From assembly GCA_017405115.1 (NCBI GenBank), contig JAFRBA010000015.1, positions 1-36,384 on the forward strand: a stretch of 36,384 nucleotides of DNA, read 5' to 3'. Below, piece by piece: positions 18,301 through 35,286 of this stretch. A model generated the notes under the pieces. It was not told the DNA's origin. It did not search any database and saw nothing but the letters and a program-made list of their open reading frames with translations. Made by a program: the position numbers and the translations under genes. Position 1 is the stretch's first letter. Every line of letters begins with the position of its first letter. The stretch comes from Kiritimatiellia bacterium (lineage in GTDB: Bacteria; Verrucomicrobiota; Kiritimatiellia; RFP12; UBA1067).

Positions 18301-18865
18301 CGACGAGGAGGCGACCGGGTTCAAGATCGAATTCTCGTGGAAGCCGAAGAGCTTTGCCTCCGATTCCCTGAGCTCAAGCTTCAAGGTCGAGACGCGCGGC
18401 GTCATGGACATGGAGATGTACACCGGCGGACATTTCGGCATGTATCCCGGGCGCACCGTCATTGAGCCGCATGGCCGCCGCGCGTCGGTGGTCGAGAAGC
18501 CCGGCATCGTTCCGCTCGCGCGCTTCAGGGACGACAAGTCGGTTGCGATAGCGAAGTACAGGGAGGGGAAGGGCCTCAAGTACTATGTCGCCGAGCCCGG
18601 CGGGCTCAGTCCCGACCTCTTCAGCAAGATTGTCGCGGAGGCCGGCGGCTACGTGCCAGTCAGGCCATACTGCCTGCAGGTCAACATGAACGGCGACTTC
18701 GTCTCCGTCCATGCGCTCAGGACGGGCTGCTTCGACTTCAGACTGCCGTTCGACTGCGAGGTCGTCAACGTGAAGTCGGGACTGGCGGAGAACGTGTTCG
18801 AGGGCAAGATGGTCCTGAACGTTACAGCCGGCCAGACATGCTGGTTTGAGCTTCGTCGCAGATGA
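15383..18865 (+). CDS. secreted SGNH esterase fused to GH42-like glycosidase
   Basis: 1160 residues, GTG start with AAAGAAGGAG upstream, signal peptide AAAAVSFACILAATAQC. Residues about 40-260 form an intact SGNH hydrolase: GDS at 71-73 (S73), NLGYSGDD, GTNDDG and D228-R-L-H231. A beta-sandwich (about 275-430, SSGNFVLEKHDGAEGKL) and a TIM-barrel domain (about 460-840) follow, with GYNDGQFGM (D662) and WNEFDLRT (E785) as candidate active-site residues. Then come GGFWFYDMGRGW, a Rossmann domain (about 870-975) and a C-terminal beta domain ending CWFELRRR. After the esterase, the architecture equals the 4643-7504 protein. One polypeptide would thus remove an O-acyl group and cleave a glycosidic bond. 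Family membership of the barrel is not recognised with certainty. Confidence 0.78.
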   Translation: MVKVNACVKFAAAAVSFACILAATAQCQSAGEECAIGCSKMDRSGWKSRWEAKQREIAAFKGGEVDLVFVGDSITHIWETRCPEIVDEINRDFTYLNLGYSGDDTSNVLWRLGPGGELDGYKAKVVQLMIGTNDDGSDPQPVADGIRRILDLLLRKQPQAKVLLLPIFPRRDGDPGIPGANDHPNPRPRNVRVNEIIAKYADGRRVFWKDFNHRFLDENDDTLWCMPDRLHPETAGLELWWAEVEPIFREWLGKPRPPRTAGWEDINLGRNPFPSAEAIWKADFSSSGNFVLEKHDGAEGKLVVLKGGMRLQKTNDKGFLVVKAAPFAVETNRVVSLSCDVAVRGAFPEYSVGFLRAHGAKPSLGIQRDVLSSLGERCFGTPQMSFLLNTPPGMTNRKYYFYRGDGGAVTPMVVVAGKRSTSVWTNWRAEDYVEQNRLFCKECFRPVPPVRAKKEIMSDEEFDRMIANDIQHTAKIEQYGIGTRLLIDGKPALPTAYEGMRHLTDYSEITEAGGLIKAGVRLAGPIVIGASNKSQAESITWTKDGYDARKAVALVRETMKASGDALLHVQYNCNAYPEFTTDMHPDEIWCDEKGQPIVGNFISSREGYAGFTATSERWPWPSMASPHWRAAVKSNIRAFVAEMKRRGLDKRFVSIHFAGYNDGQFGMSRPDYSPCAKAEYANYLKEVEGTGASTNYWHFCRQLTARTVNEFGLCFKEAIGKDVVVLRRGDSPFVVEFALGANNRLPGIDATVTGMTYAYRDPAISISSFVPFSSSSCNGRMMWNEFDLRTQWVVHSRTVTGYIENSPYFDIQRWQAGYRKLAGALMAERGGFWFYDMGRGWFSAPGVVEDVADSFKTFRKLVEKKPDEWTPDTAIVVDEEGFFGWGGEEHGYPGHTYHIVERQLRLLGNAGVPYQFFFAEDVLARPELLNGKKAVFLMLWRKFDDRRTSFMKRLRKDVPSVVFLAECGSLGENDEEATGFKIEFSWKPKSFASDSLSSSFKVETRGVMDMEMYTGGHFGMYPGRTVIEPHGRRASVVEKPGIVPLARFRDDKSVAIAKYREGKGLKYYVAEPGGLSPDLFSKIVAEAGGYVPVRPYCLQVNMNGDFVSVHALRTGCFDFRLPFDCEVVNVKSGLAENVFEGKMVLNVTAGQTCWFELRRR

Positions 18866-18893
18866 TTCCGAAATCTCAAGAAAGGAAAACGCA

Positions 18894-18974
18894 ATGGTGC
18901 GCCAAGCAATGAAGAAACTGATCGTGATCTTTGGCAAGACCGCATCCGATAGTTGTCACGGGGCCTTGCGCTGA
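18894..18974 (+). CDS. possible 26-residue leader ORF or displaced signal segment
   Basis: ATG at 18894 follows AAGAAAGGAAAA. It encodes 26 residues containing MKKLIVIFG and stops at 18972-18974, the TGA being part of the GAGGAGG site of the next gene. Its charged-then-hydrophobic start resembles the missing n-region of the following protein's very short signal peptide. It could be a leader peptide or the old 5' end left out of frame. It is too short to be sure that it is translated. Confidence 0.35.
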   Translation: MVRQAMKKLIVIFGKTASDSCHGALR

Positions 18975-18985
18975 GGAGGTAGACG

Positions 18986-29568
<10,583 letters not shown>

Positions 29569-29598
29569 GGCATTTGCGCAAGAAAGGAACGAAAGATC

Positions 29599-30696
29599 AT
29601 GAGCAAGGCATTGGAATCGCTTTTCGCGGCATGCGAGGAGCTTGAGGCGAGCGACGTACACGTCATGGCGGGGCGGAGGCCGAGCTTCCGCGTGCGCGGG
29701 TCGCTCGCGCCGAACGGGGACTTTCGTGAACTCGACGCCGCCGAGACCGAGACGCTTGCGCTCGAGCTCGGGCGGCTGACGATGCCGCCGGGAGCGGGAG
29801 GCGGTGACGCGGACGTAAAGGCGGAGCTTCTCCGGCGCGGTTCGCTCGACGGGGCGGCCACCAGCGCGTCAGGCGTCCGCTACCGCTTCAACGTGTACCG
29901 CACGAGCGACACATGCGCCGTCGCACTGCGGCGGCTCGACTCGCGCTTCCGCACGTTCGACGAGCTGGGCGTTCCGCGACGGCTCGAGGAGTTCTGCGGC
30001 GAGCGCGACGGGCTCTTCATCGTGACCGGCCCTACGGGCAGCGGAAAGTCGACGACGCTTGCGACGATGATCGACATCATCAACCACAGCCGCGAGGGGC
30101 ACATCATCACAATCGAAGACCCGATAGAGTACATCCACAAGTCGGACAAGTGCAACGTCAACCAGCGCGAAGTCGGGCGCGACGCGAGGAGCTTCAACGA
30201 CGCGCTCGTCGAGTCGCTCAGGCAGGATCCAGACGTAATCCTCGTAGGTGAAGTAAGGGAGCTTGAGACGATTCGGACGGCGCTCCGCGCAGCCGAGACC
30301 GGACACCTCGTATTCACGACGCTCCACGCGGGCGATTGCGTCGGCGCGGTGGAGCGCCTTGTCGCGGTGTTCCCGCCGGACGAGCAGAACAGCGCAAGAC
30401 GCCAGCTCTCGCTCGTCCTGCGCGGAATCTTCGCTCAGCACCTTCTGCCGTCGTCCGACGGCTCGCGGCGCCCCGCATGCGAACTTTTTGTCAATACGAT
30501 GGCTTCGGCGAACCATATTGCCTCCGGCCACACGGCGCAGATATACTCGGTGATCGAGACCGGCGGCGCGAACGGCATGGTCACGCTCGACCAGTCGCTC
30601 GAAAGACTTGTCGGAGAAGGGGCGATAACCCCTCGCGCCGCGCTCGGACTTTCGCGCTATCCCTCGCAGCTAAAGCAGAGGCTTGGAGTCGTCTGA
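29599..30696 (+). CDS. PilT-like type IV pilus retraction ATPase
   Basis: 365 residues. The N-terminal domain carries the PilT-type EASDVHVMAGRRPSFRVRG. The ATPase core has Walker A GPTGSGKST (144-152), Asp box TIEDPIEY, Walker B DVILVGEVRE and His box TGHLVFTTLHAG. In the usual GEMRDLETI the Met and Asp are replaced (GEVRELETI). The family powers pilus retraction in the cytoplasm. A GGGGDAD-type loop at about 72-80 makes it slightly longer than a typical PilT. No other pilus gene lies in the window. It follows the giant gene by 30 bases behind AAGAAAGGAACG, yet is unrelated in function, which suggests the glycosidase cluster abuts older housekeeping DNA here. Confidence 0.9.
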   Translation: MSKALESLFAACEELEASDVHVMAGRRPSFRVRGSLAPNGDFRELDAAETETLALELGRLTMPPGAGGGDADVKAELLRRGSLDGAATSASGVRYRFNVYRTSDTCAVALRRLDSRFRTFDELGVPRRLEEFCGERDGLFIVTGPTGSGKSTTLATMIDIINHSREGHIITIEDPIEYIHKSDKCNVNQREVGRDARSFNDALVESLRQDPDVILVGEVRELETIRTALRAAETGHLVFTTLHAGDCVGAVERLVAVFPPDEQNSARRQLSLVLRGIFAQHLLPSSDGSRRPACELFVNTMASANHIASGHTAQIYSVIETGGANGMVTLDQSLERLVGEGAITPRAALGLSRYPSQLKQRLGVV

Positions 30697-30702
30697 AATA
30701 AA

Positions 30703-31041
30703 ATGAGAACACGGATCGGAACAATTCTTATAGCGGTTGTGGCACTCGCCGTCGGTGCGGGGGCTGGCTGGCTTGCGGCGCAGTTGGGGAAATGTGAAAA
30801 TGTGGAAGTGTGCAAATATGGAAATATGGAAACTGCCAATGCCGTCGACAAGCCGCGGCGCAAGGCTCTGATCCGCTCTTCGGCGGACGCCGAGGTGCAG
30901 AAGCGCATTCTGGAAAACAAAATTAGCTATCTCGAAAAGTGCATCGCGGCGGCTAAGGTGAGCGATGCAAAGCCCGCCGAAAAAAAAGCGCGAGACAAAC
31001 GCCGAGATAGTCGCGCGGCTGATGAATCTGCCGACGGATAA
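30703..31041 (+). CDS. small membrane-anchored protein, possibly frameshifted
   Basis: 112 residues, starting 6 bases after the PilT-like gene. One transmembrane segment lies at about 5-27 (IGTILIAVVALAVGAGAGWLAAQL). Residues about 29-45 are encoded by the octamer repeat array. A helical, coiled-coil-like part follows (VQKRILENKISYLEKCIAAAK) and then a lysine/arginine-rich tail. At the A8 run (30980-30987) the frame changes quality. The next 50 or so residues in this frame are low-complexity, while the +1 frame continues with well-formed protein to 31186. The native product may therefore be a longer protein split by one extra A. The function is not recognised. Confidence 0.55.
   Translation: MRTRIGTILIAVVALAVGAGAGWLAAQLGKCENVEVCKYGNMETANAVDKPRRKALIRSSADAEVQKRILENKISYLEKCIAAAKVSDAKPAEKKARDKRRDSRAADESADG
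30788..30835 (+). repeat. octamer array (6 units) inside a coding sequence
   Basis: Six consecutive octamers: GGAAATGT, GAAAATGT, GGAAGTGT, GCAAATAT, GGAAATAT, GGAAACTG. The 48 bases equal 16 codons, so the frame is kept, encoding a short Cys/Asn-rich linker after the transmembrane helix. Same unit as the arrays at 35493-35548 and (inverted) 35919-35974. Confidence 0.8.
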
Positions 31042-31186
31042 TGAACGCTACTTCGCGTTTACGCGTCTCGACGAGAAAACCCAGATGTCGCTGACGATAG
31101 GCGAGTTGAAGAAGATATGCACAAGGCAGATGACAATTGACGAGGAGCCGTCTCCCGCGTGGGCGGACGTGAGGAGGCGGACTTGA
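30965..31186 (+). CDS. downstream frame of the split small protein, or separate 73-residue protein
   Basis: 73 residues in the +1 frame relative to the 30703 gene, overlapping it by 77 bases. The ATG follows AAGGTGAG very closely (about 4 bases from the AGGTG core). The sequence NAEIVARLMNLPTDNERYFAFTRLDEKTQMSLTIGELKKICTRQM is well formed and helical, unlike the tail it overlaps. Removing one A from the run at 30980-30987 would join both frames into one protein of about 160 residues. It could be an independent coupled gene, a frameshift product or the back half of a broken gene. Function unknown. Confidence 0.5.
   Translation: MQSPPKKKRETNAEIVARLMNLPTDNERYFAFTRLDEKTQMSLTIGELKKICTRQMTIDEEPSPAWADVRRRT
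30980..30987 (+). other. A8 run at frame junction
   Basis: Eight consecutive A residues preceded by CCG and followed by GCG, exactly where the two overlapping frames (30703-31041 and 30965-31186) exchange coding quality. Runs of this length permit polymerase slippage, and a seven-A transcript would fuse the frames. A sequencing or assembly error is the simple alternative. Confidence 0.5.
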
Positions 31187-31208
31187 CAGGGGGAAAAAGG
31201 CGTATAAT
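31183..31208 (+). promoter_or_regulatory. promoter with perfect TTGACA and TATAAT, 14-base spacer
   Basis: TTGACA at 31183-31188 and TATAAT at 31203-31208 are both consensus, but the spacer is 14 bases, shorter than the usual 17. The start would be near 31215, giving a leader of about 25 bases with AGAAAGGAAAG before the ATG at 31240. The short spacer suggests weak or activator-aided use. Confidence 0.5.
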
Positions 31209-31239
31209 ACGCAACGCAATCGAAGAAAGGAAAGAATCC

Positions 31240-32976
31240 ATGGCAACAGGAAAAGCACTCGATGGAAAGCCGTATGCGGGAAATCCGCACGTTGCGCCTT
31301 CGCAATGCTACGGCGGCACAGGCCGGTTTGACGAGGGGGAAGTCGCACCATGCACCGCAGCGATTGAGACCGAAGGTCGAAATAGCCCGAGCATCGCGAA
31401 GGGCCTACCGACGCTTCGGAGGGTACATTGCCGGAGGCAACCCGAAGCTATGACCCGACCGCAGGTCGCTTCGCGTAGCGAAGTCGCTAGAGGTCTGCGC
31501 GCAAGCGTGTGCGCGGCAACGCCGAGGCGTGGGTCTCTACTCTACAATAAAATCGGAGTGTTGTCATGTGCCATATTGGTGCTGTCGTCGTGTCGGCTTT
31601 CTGCCGCAGACACAGTGAAGGCCGCATGGTTCGCGCAGGACATATCCTGCAAGGTCGGGACGCCGCTCGCGGGATACGGGCCGGACGACATTTCCGTCGC
31701 AAAGCTCGACGACCTTCAGCTTCACGGCCTTGCGCTGGACGATGGCGGAGCAAAGACGCTCTTGATCAGTTTCGACCTTCTTGGGATGGATGCCGATCTC
31801 ATTCGGCGGATGCGCCACGCCTGCGCGTCCATCCTTGGCGTGGAGGACAAGAACGTCATGCTCACCTGTACCCATACGCACGGTGGGCCGCATGTTCGCC
31901 GCTACTCGAAAAAGAAGAAGTATGGCGTCAAATCCGATCCGTTCGAAAAGGCAGAAGACATCGACGCCGAATATGTCGCGTTCCTCGAATCGGCGACGGT
32001 GGATGCCGTGAAGCGGCTCGTCGAGGACGGCAAGTGGCGCGAATGCCGCGTGGGGTTCTTCTCGTCACAGTGCGACGAGAACCGCAACCGGCGGTACACC
32101 ACGGTGGAGAACTGCGCCTCATTCATCGCCCACCGGCGCACATTGCACCAGATCGCGACCGGCATCGCGGACAAGGAGCTGGGCACCATCGCGCTGCTTG
32201 ACGCCGAGACGTACGAGCCGCTCTATGTGATCGGCAACTATGCCGCGCATCCGCTCGCGTCCCACGCGCCGGGGAAGGGCGGGCTCCGCATCACATCGGA
32301 TTTTCCCGGATTCTACAGGCGGTATGTCGAAAGCGAAACCGGCGCTGCGGCGATGTTCGTAAGCGGCGCGTGCGGCGACCTTGTGCCGAAGGGCGACGAG
32401 CTTGGGGTCAACGCCGCCCGAAAAGTCGGCGAGAACCTGGCGATGGCATCGGTGGCGGCACTCTGCGACATCAAACGCAATGCCGGGCGGTTCGTGATGG
32501 AGAGGCCGCGTCTCGGCGCGAGCATTGTCACGATGGAGAGTCGTCTGCGCGCGCCCTACCGCAAGATGTTCGGGCGCGACACCGAGAAGATGGAGCTGCA
32601 GGTGCTTTCGATAGGCGATGTCGCCTTCGTCGGCGTGCCGGGCGAGCTCGTGAACGAGCTGGGGCTCGAGATCAAGTGGCACAGCCCGTTCAAGCGCACG
32701 TTCATCGCGTATTGCGCGACCGACTATTTCGGCTACATCTCGACGCTGAACCAGGTTGCCGCCGGCGGCTACGAGCCGCAGAGCCAGCATTTCGCTTCGC
32801 GCGACACGCTGCGCCTTGTGGCGACGGCGCAGGAAGCGCTTCTGGACCTCAGGGCAAAGGTGTTTCCGGAAGACTGCACGGGCGACGATCCGTACCCCGA
32901 CAACCTTGCGCTGCCTCTCGTGAACCTGCCCGGCGGCGTGAAGGCGTCCAAGTGGCAGAGGAGCGCGGAGAAATGA
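31240..32976 (+). CDS. ceramidase-like secreted hydrolase (copy 2) with group II intron-derived N-terminal extension
   Basis: From the ATG at 31240 (good AGAAAGGAAAG site) an uninterrupted 578-residue frame runs through a group II intron-like tail (MATGKALDGKPYAGNPHV, RFDEGEVA, TPRRGSLLY). It then enters a signal-peptide-like segment (NKIGVLSCAILVLSSCRLSAA) and a ceramidase-like domain nearly co-linear with the 13931 gene: THTHGGP zinc site, NYAAHP and GACGDLVPKG with V382 in place of the catalytic Ser. The domain itself would start near GTG 31558, which has no proper ribosome site. Without the extension the signal peptide has few positive charges; with it, RRGSLLYNK supplies them. Whether the roughly 105-residue extension is kept, or translation starts internally, is open. 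The stop overlaps the next start as ATGA. Confidence 0.75.
   Translation: MATGKALDGKPYAGNPHVAPSQCYGGTGRFDEGEVAPCTAAIETEGRNSPSIAKGLPTLRRVHCRRQPEAMTRPQVASRSEVARGLRASVCAATPRRGSLLYNKIGVLSCAILVLSSCRLSAADTVKAAWFAQDISCKVGTPLAGYGPDDISVAKLDDLQLHGLALDDGGAKTLLISFDLLGMDADLIRRMRHACASILGVEDKNVMLTCTHTHGGPHVRRYSKKKKYGVKSDPFEKAEDIDAEYVAFLESATVDAVKRLVEDGKWRECRVGFFSSQCDENRNRRYTTVENCASFIAHRRTLHQIATGIADKELGTIALLDAETYEPLYVIGNYAAHPLASHAPGKGGLRITSDFPGFYRRYVESETGAAAMFVSGACGDLVPKGDELGVNAARKVGENLAMASVAALCDIKRNAGRFVMERPRLGASIVTMESRLRAPYRKMFGRDTEKMELQVLSIGDVAFVGVPGELVNELGLEIKWHSPFKRTFIAYCATDYFGYISTLNQVAAGGYEPQSQHFASRDTLRLVATAQEALLDLRAKVFPEDCTGDDPYPDNLALPLVNLPGGVKASKWQRSAEK
31266..31545 (+). ncRNA. degenerate group II intron domain V-VI element in the 5' part of the gene
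   Basis: AGCCGTA (31268-31274) pairs with TACGGC (31309-31314) around a distal stem TGCGG-GAAAT-CCGCA and a two-base CG bulge, as in domain V. A 17-base insert (31292-31308) containing the perfect hairpin TTGCG-CCTT-CGCAA is held within the structure. The element ends CTCTACTCTAC at 31545, exactly as the element at 134-263 ends. Between them lie several 3-base-loop mini hairpins (GACC-GAA-GGTC, TTGCC-GGA-GGCAA, GACC-GCA-GGTC, CTTCGC-GTA-GCGAAG). Domain V activity is probably lost, since the stem is interrupted. Confidence 0.65.
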
Positions 32977-34115
32977 GCGGCGCGGCAAAGCGGCTGGAGT
33001 CGCTGGACGTTTTGCGCGGCTTCGACATGTTCTTCATCCTGCTGCCCGATCCGGTGCCGTGCATCGTCATCACGTTTCTCGCGATGTTCGGGCTGGAACA
33101 TTCCGCGTTCGCGCAGCAGTTCGACCACTGCGCGTGGAACGGCCTCAGGTTCTACGACTGCATCTTCCCGCTGTTCCTGTTCATATCTGGCGTGACGTTC
33201 CCGTTCTCGCTCGCCTCGCAGCGGGCGCGGGGCTGCACGACCGCGATGATCGTGCGGAAGATCCTGCGCCGCGCCGCAGTCCTGTTTCTCATGGGCGCGA
33301 TGCTGTGGACTGTCATCGACGGGACGCTTGAAAAGAACATCCTCTCGTTCGAGTGGGAGCATTTCCGCGTGTGGAGCGTGATCGGGCGCATCGGGATCGC
33401 ATGGGGCGCGGCGGCGCTGCTCTACGTGTTTCTCGGGCGCAAGGCCCGCATCGGCGTCGTTGCGGCGATACTTGTCGGGATGTGGCTCGTCATGCGCTTC
33501 GTGACTGCGCCGGGCGCACCGGCGGGCGTGAACCCGATGGAAAGCGGCGAATGGCTGCTCTGCAACTGGATCGACACGAACTTCCTCACCACCGCGCACC
33601 GGCCGGAGGGCGGGTTCACGACGATCACAATGGTTGCGACGGCGATGTTCGGGATGTTTGCGGGCGAAATCATGACGGGGCAGTCTGACCAGCGCCGCAA
33701 GGCCGTCAGCCTTGTGTTGTTCGCGCTTGGACTCCTCGTCTCCGGGCTTCTCGTGGCGTTTGCGTTTGGGCCCTACTCTCTTTCCGTCAACAAGCCGGTG
33801 TGGACGAGTTCCTTTGCGCTTGTGGTGGGCGGCATTTCGGCGGGGCTTCTCGCGCTCTTCTATTGGATCATCGACATTCGCGGCTGGCGAAGGTGGGGCT
33901 TCATCTTCAAGGTGATCGGCATGAACGCGATAACGGTGTACATACTTGTGCGTACCGTGTTCAACTGGCAGTTCGAGTCGCAGTATTTCTTTGGCGGCAT
34001 CGCATCGCTTCTGTCGCCGGCCGTCGGCGATTTCGTCACGCAGGCGGGGATGATGGCTGTCATCTGGCTGTTCCTCTACTGGCTCTACAAGAAAGGCATA
34101 TTCCTGCGCGTATGA
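32973..34115 (+). CDS. DUF5009/HGSNAT-like membrane acyltransferase
   Basis: 380 residues from the ATG at 32973, which overlaps the preceding stop as ATGA (coupled translation). A long upstream in-frame extension in other start predictions is a shadow of the ceramidase gene. It begins RLESLDVLRGFDMFFILL, the typical opening of the DUF5009/heparan-alpha-glucosaminide N-acetyltransferase family, and has roughly ten hydrophobic helices (for example FPLFLFISGVTFPFSL, IGVVAAILVGMWLVM, TMVATAMFGMFAGEIM, LVLFALGLLVSGLLVAFAF). The family moves acetyl groups across membranes to amino sugars, or is inferred to do so in bacteria. Coupling to the ceramidase-like hydrolase suggests acyl exchange on a glycan or cell-envelope amino sugar, which is inference. 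It ends with a positive KKGIFLRV tail. Confidence 0.85.
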   Translation: MSGAAKRLESLDVLRGFDMFFILLPDPVPCIVITFLAMFGLEHSAFAQQFDHCAWNGLRFYDCIFPLFLFISGVTFPFSLASQRARGCTTAMIVRKILRRAAVLFLMGAMLWTVIDGTLEKNILSFEWEHFRVWSVIGRIGIAWGAAALLYVFLGRKARIGVVAAILVGMWLVMRFVTAPGAPAGVNPMESGEWLLCNWIDTNFLTTAHRPEGGFTTITMVATAMFGMFAGEIMTGQSDQRRKAVSLVLFALGLLVSGLLVAFAFGPYSLSVNKPVWTSSFALVVGGISAGLLALFYWIIDIRGWRRWGFIFKVIGMNAITVYILVRTVFNWQFESQYFFGGIASLLSPAVGDFVTQAGMMAVIWLFLYWLYKKGIFLRV

Positions 34116-34132
34116 CAAACGAAGGATAATAT

Positions 34133-34339
34133 ATGATGAAGGTTTCCCGCAAGAGCTTTATTGGCGGAATGACGGCCGCAGTCGCAATGGGTGGCGGCGG
34201 GTGTGCGTCACTCCCGACGGATCGGGTGCAACGCCCTGCTGATGACTGGAAGCCGTCCGCCAGGTGGCGCGGCTTCAATCTTCTGGAAACCGAGGGGACA
34301 GACCCCAGGGCGGACTTCATTTTTGCCGCGATTTTGTAG
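34133..34339 (+). pseudogene. 5' fragment of a Tat-exported GH5-like protein
   Basis: A 68-residue frame behind GAAGGATAATAT. It carries a Tat/lipoprotein signal (SRKSFIGGMTAAVAMGGGGC) followed by RWRGFNLLETEGTDPRADF, which resembles the opening of GH5 cellulase-like domains (WRGFNLLE). It then ends in an unrelated tail (IFAAIL) and stop. The remaining 300 or more residues of such an enzyme are missing downstream. It starts 17 bases after the acyltransferase stop, so it was once the next gene of that unit. The GH5 assignment rests on a short stretch. Confidence 0.6.
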
Positions 34340-34524
34340 TGATTTGGCAAGATATCTGCCGCGAGGTGGGCGAGAGACCATGCAGAGTCACCTCTGGAGT
34401 AGACTTTAGAATGATGACGTTCTCGACATCTTCGGCTAGATATGGAGTCGGCGGAGGGGCAAGCCGCCGCATGCCGATAGGGGCGCCGATGTCGGGTTTT
34501 GAGAAGCCGCCGCGAGGCAGACGG
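34340..34524. other. gap between the GH5-like remnant and the NYN gene
   Basis: No gene is supported. There is no similarity to the rest of the GH5 family in any frame that I can see. It contains a GC-rich stem (GGCGG...CCGCC near 34452-34470). It is a probable deletion scar between the convergent units. Confidence 0.4.
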
Positions 34525-35181
34525 CTATGCCCACGCCGCCGGGCGGTGGATCGTGCGGCCATGTGTCCCGATTGGGATTATGTCGGGAAGCTGGCACTTC
34601 GCCGGAAGGTCGCGGGGGATGTGTGCGTAGTATGTCGCCACTCGCTTAAGATGTTCGGAGACGGCTTCTCGTGGGTTGAATACAAGCACGGATTTTCCAA
34701 ATTCGCGGCGGAGTGCGAGAACCGTTCCTGCCTGATCGGAGTCTCCGGTTATCAGCGCAAAGCAGTCGGCGTCGGAGTGCACGGCGTCGACAAGGGCTGC
34801 GACTGCAAGATTTACGTCGGATCGTTTTTCTTCAAGTTTCACGACATGAGCCATCCCGGCATGGGATTCTTTACAAACTTTGCATTTCCCATTGACATGG
34901 GGAAGCCATGCCTTCTTCTTGCTGTAAAACCCTTCGACGATCTCCACCCCGCCAAATGCGGCGAGTGCCTGGATATATATCTTTTGACGCTCCTCGGCGG
35001 CTATGTCTTGTGGGTATGTGCGGATGCGCGCCGTGAAATAGTTAACGGAGAGGATGTCGTGTTCCTCCTTGAACATGGCGGCGGCAAGTGCGCGAAGGTT
35101 GAGCCATTTACTGCCCGGCGAGTTTTTCAGCAGGCCGTAGTAAAGATTGTATCCGTCTATGTAAACAAGCGTCTTTTTCAT
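34525..35181 (-). CDS. NYN-domain (LabA/DUF88-like) putative nuclease, intact copy
   Basis: 218 residues from the ATG at 35181. A TTG six codons earlier is less likely. PIN-like NYN fold: YIDGYNLYYG with D9, RSDVNLA with D122 and ITGDSD with D147 and D149 form the expected acidic metal site. A Cys pair (C100-x2-C103) with H95 and H107 suggests a zinc-ribbon-like insert. It ends GRTIHRPAAWA, the C-terminal tail that is also kept in the broken copy at 35454-35492. The family is related to PIN-fold RNases; the target RNA is unknown. It is transcribed from its own promoter (35287-35315) with a structured leader. It lies convergent to the acyltransferase unit. Confidence 0.85.
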   Translation of the reverse strand: MKKTLVYIDGYNLYYGLLKNSPGSKWLNLRALAAAMFKEEHDILSVNYFTARIRTYPQDIAAEERQKIYIQALAAFGGVEIVEGFYSKKKAWLPHVNGKCKVCKESHAGMAHVVKLEEKRSDVNLAVAALVDAVHSDADCFALITGDSDQAGTVLALRREFGKSVLVFNPREAVSEHLKRVATYYAHIPRDLPAKCQLPDIIPIGTHGRTIHRPAAWA

Positions 35182-35199
35182 GTCTGTCAGAGAATGCAA

Positions 35200-35227
35200 G
35201 GGGCCTCAACCTTTCGGCTGAAGCCCC
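35200..35227 (-). promoter_or_regulatory. GAAA-capped 12-bp leader hairpin of NYN gene copy 1
   Basis: On the minus strand GGGGCTTCAGCC-GAAA-GGTTGAGGCCCC forms 12 consecutive pairs (two of them G-U) with a GNRA tetraloop, ending 18 bases before the ATG. Upstream in the same leader lie AACCC/GGGTT and GCCG-ATG-CGGC hairpins. The same type of stem occupies the same place before the second NYN copy with different bases, so pairing is kept while sequence changes. Confidence 0.7.
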
Positions 35228-35286
35228 CGCGCCGCATCGGCAGAGCCTCACGGGTGGAATACAACCCTTTGACGGGTTCGGTGTGT

